NCBI GenBank assembly: GCA_002811675.1
Contig: PDIM01000061.1
Location: forward strand, 24,949 to 47,643
DNA: 22,695 bases
From: Ichthyosporea sp. XGB-2017a
Lineage: Eukaryota; Opisthokonta; Ichthyosporea
Direction of reading: 5' to 3'
The notes beneath the pieces are model-generated. The model was not told the origin of the DNA. It saw only the letters and a list, made by a program, of their open reading frames with translations, and searched no databases. Within the stretch, counting starts at the first letter, position 1, and each line of letters begins with the position of its first letter. Shown piece after piece: positions 16,971-22,695 of this stretch. A program made the position numbers and the translations under genes.

Positions 16971-19046
16971 TTAAGCCAATGCTCTTAATCTGGTGTTGTA
17001 GTTTTTCAAATAATCATTCAGGGATTCCGGGTGGCGCCATTTCGAAATAGGCAGTGGGTCACAGTGAGTACTTTCGATGTCCACAAGGTGCCATCTTGCG
17101 AGGAAGATAGTTACAAATTTGCGTTCCAATGAAGTCATAGCGTTCAACGTCTCTTCCCTCACTGAATCACTGCCGCTAACAAAAACACTAAACAAGACAC
17201 TGCAGCATCGCCCAACAATGTCCGCATCTGTATGTGAATAACCGATACTGCTTTCACATTGCTCAGGCTCCGCTAGCCACCGTTGCAGCACTTCATCATC
17301 CACCACCGGATATTTCTTGTACCTTGATCTTACAATTTCCCGAATTATAACGTTGGCTCTATTGTAAGGCCTCACGCCCATCATTTCGTCCCGGGTTCTT
17401 CTCGTTACAATAACAGGACCTTTGAAGCTCAGGATATTTCCAATTACATCAAGATTAAAATAACCTGCAATAATAGCTTTTGTAAGGCCATCAATACTCT
17501 TTGGCATCCGCTCCAAAGCAAGAGGGAGAACATGGTCAAATGTTGCATCCAAAATAACTCCTCCCAAGTTCTGATACTTTGTAGCTGCATACGCAGCTGG
17601 ATATCCACCAATCGACCATCCATACACAATAATTTTATCAATAGGAAACTTGAGCTTTTTAGTAGCCACATCTATGAGCGTATCTATGCTCTTCTGTTCG
17701 TTCTCTAAGCTTGGTACCCCACTGGAATCTCCAAATCCAGGATGGTTCCATCCGAGAACCGAATATGTCTGTGGAACTATATTAAGCATCACACCCATTT
17801 CGTAATAGGAGCCGTTTCCTTCACAAGTTATCACTAAGTGGTCCGAGAAGTTTTCCTGCTCAACTATCTCTCGCTCGATGGAATGATGCGCATCTGAGGT
17901 CTGCTGATGCGATGAAATATCCCTGGCCACATTGGCCATACTCTCCATTGTTGATGTAAATGAATGAATCTCCCCTGAAGCAGACCGAAATCCTGATCGC
18001 CTCATTCCATCAGGAGATGGAGGCGCAGAAAGAGATCGGCGTTTATCAATGAACAAACAGTCAATATGAGAATGCTTCGATATTTTAACTTTCATTCGTT
18101 TCGCTTTCGAGCTTTCCAGCAACTTCCTCCTTGATGCATCAAGTGTGCCCTTGACAAATGAGTTAAGAAGCAAGGTTGATCCTGGGTACATCATCGGTCT
18201 ACCAAAATGAAGGGCAACAAGTTTTTGGGGAAGAGTTTTTAAATACGCAGCGAATTCATTGCCATTCCCTGTCCTCTCACTTTCTTCATCTTCACAAGAC
18301 TTTTGGTAATCTGTTGGCTGAAATTGATATTCATAATCATATCTGCGTAAATCAAATTCCGAAGAAGGCTGTGATATGGTCTGTAAAAATTCCATATATT
18401 CAGGATTCGAAAATCTTCCATACCCTCTAAGGAGCCAAGTAGAAGCCGCTACTGTGGCAAATGAAAAAGAAAGTGATATTACAGCACTTAAAGTAACCCG
18501 AGCACATAATCCTCCGAGGGACTGAAAGTAAGGTCGATGCCAGGTCCATGGCTCGGTAATGTGAAAATTGCCCGACAAAACTTGCCCTGAGAAAACACCA
18601 AATGCCCAAAAAGCCCCAACAGCACCACTGACAAAAAAAAAAGCAAAAGGATTTGAAAGCATATTGACAGTAGCCCAAAACATCTTAATCACCTTTGTAG
18701 AAGTGATTTCTAACGTATTCGCTTCATACACTTTCCCTCTTCCATTCTCAAGAACCTCACAGTTGTCAATCTTCCCATATTTATAATAAAGTTCCGGTCC
18801 CCGACAACAATCGAGGAAGAGCGAAAGCTGGTTCCTCAAAGTCATTCTAGATTGCGGATTCAGCAGGGCCTGTACAGCTTGATTTATATTTGTGCTCGTT
18901 GTATTCGAATAAGTGGAGGCTGCCGACGGCGTAGACGCCCCAGATCGCAAGGATCCTCCACCGGCGCCTGCACTGAAGGAAGAGCGAACAGAGCCCTGAT
19001 CGTAATCTAAAGTATCAGATTTGCTATGGAGATGACGAGGGGCCAT
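16971..19046 (-). CDS. ABHD16A: ABHD16A/BAT5-like membrane serine hydrolase
   Basis: One exon, 691 residues, starting at the first ATG after an in-frame TGA. In animals ABHD16A hydrolyses phosphatidylserine to lyso-PS at the ER; the same role here is inferred from homology. The alpha/beta-hydrolase core begins with VITCEGNGSYYEMG and YSVLGWNHPGFGDSSG. The nucleophile elbow GWSIGG carries S478, the acid is D553 in TRRTRDEMMG, and the histidine is H661 in IESTHCDPLP, so the catalytic triad is intact. Two hydrophobic segments near 131-153 and 181-205 precede the core, as in ABHD16. It exceeds animal ABHD16A (about 560 residues) through a Ser/Gly-rich N-terminal tail (about 1-65) and a Ser-rich insert (about 335-395) just before the catalytic core, both candidate phosphorylation regions. 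Confidence 0.93.
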   Translation of the reverse strand: MAPRHLHSKSDTLDYDQGSVRSSFSAGAGGGSLRSGASTPSAASTYSNTTSTNINQAVQALLNPQSRMTLRNQLSLFLDCCRGPELYYKYGKIDNCEVLENGRGKVYEANTLEITSTKVIKMFWATVNMLSNPFAFFFVSGAVGAFWAFGVFSGQVLSGNFHITEPWTWHRPYFQSLGGLCARVTLSAVISLSFSFATVAASTWLLRGYGRFSNPEYMEFLQTISQPSSEFDLRRYDYEYQFQPTDYQKSCEDEESERTGNGNEFAAYLKTLPQKLVALHFGRPMMYPGSTLLLNSFVKGTLDASRRKLLESSKAKRMKVKISKHSHIDCLFIDKRRSLSAPPSPDGMRRSGFRSASGEIHSFTSTMESMANVARDISSHQQTSDAHHSIEREIVEQENFSDHLVITCEGNGSYYEMGVMLNIVPQTYSVLGWNHPGFGDSSGVPSLENEQKSIDTLIDVATKKLKFPIDKIIVYGWSIGGYPAAYAATKYQNLGGVILDATFDHVLPLALERMPKSIDGLTKAIIAGYFNLDVIGNILSFKGPVIVTRRTRDEMMGVRPYNRANVIIREIVRSRYKKYPVVDDEVLQRWLAEPEQCESSIGYSHTDADIVGRCCSVLFSVFVSGSDSVREETLNAMTSLERKFVTIFLARWHLVDIESTHCDPLPISKWRHPESLNDYLKNYNTRLRALA

Positions 19047-19639
19047 TGCTCAATGAGACTGACTGCGGAATCAAAAAAAACAACAAACACTAAAGCAAAT
19101 CCCTCCCCTTGACAAAACAGGCAAAATTAACAATAAAAAACTAAAAAACAGAAAAAGGAAAACTACTGGGCCACCTTTAAGTTCTAACGTCTAACCAAGA
19201 CCTACATAGAATGAGGAAGAAAGAAAAAAATAAAAAGAAAACAGGGAGCAGCGACCTGCACTCACCACTCGCTGATAATTAAATTCCAGACAGATAATTC
19301 TGACCCGTCCGTGACTTGAGTCTTGACCCACAGTACGCCCCTCGGGAGATGATCAAGTAGCTGTGTAACGTAAACAAACCGAGGAACAAACAATTTTGCA
19401 AATTGATGTGAAAGGCTGGCGCTGCAGTACATCATTAGCGGCTACATAGTACTATCAATTTATTCATTCACCTTTATGTAGCATCATGCATGTCAGGTGT
19501 GCCCCTCTAAAGTCTCATTTGCATGTATGTCGAATATGCTCTTGCGCTGTCGAGCTAAAGTCCATTTTTGAACACCGCTTCACCTTTATAACCCCTCGTT
19601 TCGGGCATGTGATTGTTCTTTATTCCTATTTTACATGTC
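19047..19639. other. Intergenic region between APC2 and ABHD16 genes
   Basis: A 593-bp spacer. Its right end holds the APC2 3' UTR, and its left end holds the promoter and 5' UTR of the ABHD16 gene, which is A-rich near 19070-19150. An 8-bp inverted repeat GCTACATA/TATGTAGC (19441-19448 and 19475-19482) is the only structured element seen. No tRNA or additional gene was recognised. Confidence 0.6.
19619..19624 (-). terminator. Poly(A) signal of APC2
   Basis: AATAAA on the minus strand about 16 nt after the APC2 TAG codon. The spacing is very short but compatible with a compact 3' UTR. Confidence 0.45.
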
Positions 19640-22600
19640 CTAGCCAGGAAGACTGTACATTCCGCCCGTTGATATGAGCTTATCTTCGGATACCATTTGA
19701 TCCAAATACGACTTAAGTTGTTCTTTTGTGCAAATAACACGATCTTGAACAAACATTTCAAGCATCATATGAATACGGTCCAGCGGGAGGGTATCAAGAT
19801 TGGTCAGCATTCCCACAATAAAGGACCAGTATACATTCATTTCCTCACTTTCTGCTTCCACTTTGGATACCAAAGCAGATTGTTCATTATCACCTGCATG
19901 GTTCATCTGAGACGAGGCTTGGAAATCTTTATCTTTGAAGCCCTTTTCTTCACTGCAGTCAACTAGCTTGTAAATACCCGCTTTTACCTCCTTGATAACA
20001 CCACTGTTTAACCAAAAGCCCATTTTCTTTTTCAGGGAATTGGGTACAACCCCCAGTTCTCTACTTAACTCTTCTATTTTCCACGTATCCTTATCTTCAA
20101 ACGCAAGAATAACACAAGCCAAGAAAGGTGATACGGTCAAGCTGACGGTATTACTATCAAAATGAAGATCAAGGTCTACAGTGCCCAGGTGGGATTTCCA
20201 CTCAAGTGTTCTAGATGGTTTGTTTAACGCAAAAGTTTTTTCATAATTTGTCATCATCGATTGAATCTTTCTTGGAACAACAATATTTTCATCTCGAAAC
20301 GTGGGCCAAAAGAGACGGGAAAGCACTGTGACAAAAAAGACGTCTTCCCATTTTGGACCCTCTACCTTAGTTTGCTCGTGCCTTCCCAAAGACAAAGACT
20401 GTTGGTTTTTTCTCAAAGTGCCATTCAGCCTTCGAGAGTCAGTAATGTCTTTCAGCATCACATCGCAATGATGCAAATTAGACTCACCAAACCGTAATTT
20501 AATTAATTCCAGGTTTCGAATCTCCTTTTCAGTTTCAACATTAGGATCCGACAATAACCGATCAGCCAAAAGAGTTCGGTATTCAGTTACAAAACGCTCT
20601 TTGCTCCCATATATATTAACAAGCATAGACAGAATATCAGATTTTCTGCCTCCGCACTTGTAGTTTTTAGTGTACAAAGATTCAACTGGGTCTGGGGTCC
20701 AATCGCGGAGAGACTGAAGCCCAGCTTCATTGCTAATTTCAAAATCATCTTCTAATGCATCCTCCCCAATTATTTCTCCACTATTTGGTTCAATGTCTTC
20801 CATCAGAGCGCTATTATTGTCAATAAGGTTTCCAACAATACAACGAACAGTGTCTTCGCGTTTTCGCAAATATTCTCTAACTGGTTCACAGACCACATTC
20901 AACACGATTGCTTCAGGGTCGACAATGCGAAGAGATTTGATTGCAGAAATGTACTGTGTGATTATATCAACTGTGTTTGCTCCTGGATGCAATAAGCGTT
21001 TAATGAACGCATTTCGAAGGGAATTTGTTAAATGATCTTTGTGATCAATATTCTCTAAGCACTTTTTCAAATCAGCTAATGCTGGCTCCGAATCAGGAAA
21101 ATCGATAATTATATCAAACATCTGCTCAATACGACAATCAGCAATTGTTTTGAAAGTGTAAAACTCAAGACGCGCTTTCCACTGAACATACACAGAAGAA
21201 TCCGGACTGCAGTTCAACAATGTTGACAGCCAATTAAGAACACAGCTATTCAACCACTCAAGGGAGGGCTCCAAAAGAGACGTTTCAAAATTATCTTTAC
21301 ACTGGCTACGTATGTGGCTCGTAATTTCTTGCTGAATAACAGAGGCAAAAATAGGCTCCCCAATAGAATGCATCAACCCAAGAGAGCAAAATGTTTTGCA
21401 AACTCTATCGAACACCGCAAGGCGCCTCTTGAGTTGATCGCTGTCTTTGTCCCACACGCAAATCTTTGTACCCGATAATGTGACCTCTTCAGAACCACTT
21501 TCATCACAATCTGAACTTTCCAATTCTTCATCACTATCCGTCTTTCGAGGTTTGTGAGCGCACAGAAAACACTGATAGGACCCGAGAAAAAAATATTGTA
21601 GAATTTGACTGAATTCTTTTGGGGTAGAATCTACAAAGCAGGAGTTGATGACTTCTTTGTAGCTTCCAAACTGAGAAAGCGAGTCGCTGCCGCTCACCGA
21701 AGGATCTTCAAAACCACTGTGCCCATCTACTTTTCTTTGGAATGTATGCCCATCTTTTACACCGTGGACAGACTTTAAAGCGTCAAGGTAAGGAGAAAAA
21801 GGTTGCAATGAAGCAAAAATCTCCAGACATGCGTTGGCAAACCTATTTTCAATATACAAATATGCTTCAGATGGAGTACTTTTCAGCGTTTCCTCTTCAG
21901 TCTTCTCAAAATAAGACCAAAATTTTGGAATTATAACTTTGCGCATATAGTTTCGAAAATAGTCTGGTCATAACGCAAGCAAAAAAAGATTATTAAGATA
22001 AGTACAATTGAGCATACAAATACGAAATCCAAATCCAATCTGTTACATAGTTCAAAGCACATGGTTAAAGAGACTTACTTTCAAACCAACCCTCAAATAA
22101 CGGAAACAGATCATACTTAATAAGTCTCTCTGTATGCTTTAGAATAGTGGAGTACTCAACTACAGAAAGAAAGAATATTAAAACAAGCAAGCCGATTTAG
22201 CCACAAACAAAACAAAGAGTGTTTAAAGTTCCATTGTTCAAGTGCACACTTTCTGTTAAATACCAACCATTTCTTTTCGATTTATCTTCCTTTACGAGAT
22301 CATCGTTTATCCTACCACTATCATTTCTCTGCTCTACCACCCGAGCCTGATTACGACGCGATCCCCTCCTCCGTCTTACATCCCCGCTAACATCTCTAGC
22401 CATTACTAAATCTTCATGAAGTTCCACAGAATCACTACCATGGCCACAGCTGTAGTAGTCTCCAAAGCCCATGACCGCAGAATCATGCAGTAGCGGACTG
22501 TAAGTCGACTGCCTCACGCATTGAAGTAAATAGCTCCAAGAATCATACCCCTCATTCGCTTCAGAGGGTACGTGTACCCGTCTACTCATCCTCGACTGCC

Positions 22601-22646
22601 TTCTCGCACTCTCTCCAAAAGGTGCTCCATTTTCATCCACCGCCAT
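19640..22646 (-). CDS. APC2: APC2, cullin subunit of the anaphase-promoting complex
   Basis: Three exons (22646-22250, 22159-22079, 21963-19640) give 933 residues, somewhat longer than human (822) and budding yeast (853) APC2. APC2 is the cullin-like scaffold that binds the RING subunit APC11 in the nuclear ubiquitin ligase that degrades securin and cyclins. The cullin homology region (about 584-825) shows DPVESLYTKNYKCGGRKSDI, then VTEYRTLLADRLL, FWPTFRDENIVVP and RTLEWKSHLGTVDLDL. The C-terminal winged-helix domain (about 869-933) starts VYWSFIVGML and ends GMYSLPG. An acidic patch (about 302-318) sits in the N-terminal half. Exon 3 is certain and exon 2 strong. Exon 1 (132 residues, Arg/Ser-rich, unlike any domain I know) is joined by phase and spacing, with a weak GTGTGC donor, so the N-terminus is the least certain part. 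Confidence 0.93.
21964..22078 (-). other. APC2 intron 2
   Basis: On the minus strand the 115-nt intron begins GTAAGT and ends ATGACCAG. It leaves one base of the split codon (A|AC, Asn160), producing GWFENYFRNYMRKVIIPKFW, which continues the frame of the long third exon. Confidence 0.85.
22160..22249 (-). other. APC2 intron 1 (donor uncertain)
   Basis: The acceptor TTTCTGTAG before exon 2 is strong. The donor GTGTGC is the best phase-compatible choice and gives a 90-nt intron and codon A|TT. Two other phase-compatible donors further downstream (GTTTTG and GTGGCT) would lengthen exon 1 by up to 17 codons and leave a much shorter intron. Confidence 0.55.
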
Positions 22647-22666
22647 CTTGGAGATTGCTCTTTTTT

Positions 22667-22680
22667 TATATATATAAAAA
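22667..22680 (-). promoter_or_regulatory. TATA-like element upstream of APC2
   Basis: TATATATATAAAAA lies about 20 bp before the APC2 ATG (read on the minus strand as TTTTTATATATATA). It could be a TATA-like core element. The short distance would then put transcription initiation at or inside the annotated start, making Met20 (22589) an alternative start. Confidence 0.3.
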
Positions 22681-22695
22681 GCAAATCAGCACAAA

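Noticed and set aside
19441-19482. 8-bp inverted repeat as a terminator or mobile-element end
   Set aside because: Arms are short with a 26-nt loop, and there is no target duplication, transposase or T-run; expected by chance in AT-rich DNA.

Overview
This window is eukaryotic nuclear DNA, most likely from a zoosporic, early-diverging fungus (chytrid-like). Spliceosomal introns are short (90-124 nt in the confirmed genes), with GT-AG ends. Genes are densely packed, AATAAA-type poly(A) signals follow several stops, and the standard genetic code fits. Two very large TmcB-like multipass PAS proteins, a family found in amoebae, chytrids and other lower eukaryotes, point the same way. The assignment to Chytridiomycota is inference; the fungus-like gene set is seen directly.

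Layout. Positions 1-1640 hold no confidently identified gene: a 47-nt poly(A) run and heptamer repeats at the left edge, then an intron-like element and two unassigned coding-like stretches. A secreted GH16 beta-glucanase-type enzyme with one intron lies at 1641-2900 (+). Two intronless tandem paralogues follow on the + strand (3634-8217 and 8718-13388). Each encodes about 1,530-1,560 residues: an N-terminal eight-helix membrane block, a TPR-like helical region, a PAS domain, a second PAS-like segment, and two membrane modules that each look like an extracytoplasmic sensor domain between two helices.

From 13458 to the right edge everything is on the minus strand, read right to left: APC2 (three exons, 22646-19640), an ABHD16-type alpha/beta hydrolase (19046-16971), GPI2/PIG-C (16659-15439) and ALG6 (two exons, 15210-13458). 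ALG6 and the second TmcB-like gene meet tail to tail with only 69 bp between stops.

Functionally the right half is housekeeping. ALG6 adds the first glucose to the lipid-linked N-glycan precursor, PIG-C belongs to the complex that starts GPI-anchor synthesis, ABHD16 is a membrane serine hydrolase acting on phosphatidylserine in animals, and APC2 is the cullin scaffold of the anaphase-promoting complex. The first three act at the ER membrane or on its lipids. The left half is accessory: a secreted carbohydrate-active enzyme and a lineage-expanded family of putative membrane sensors. The least-explained signals are the TmcB-like pair, which has sensor architecture but no visible output domain, and the unassigned 5' stretch.
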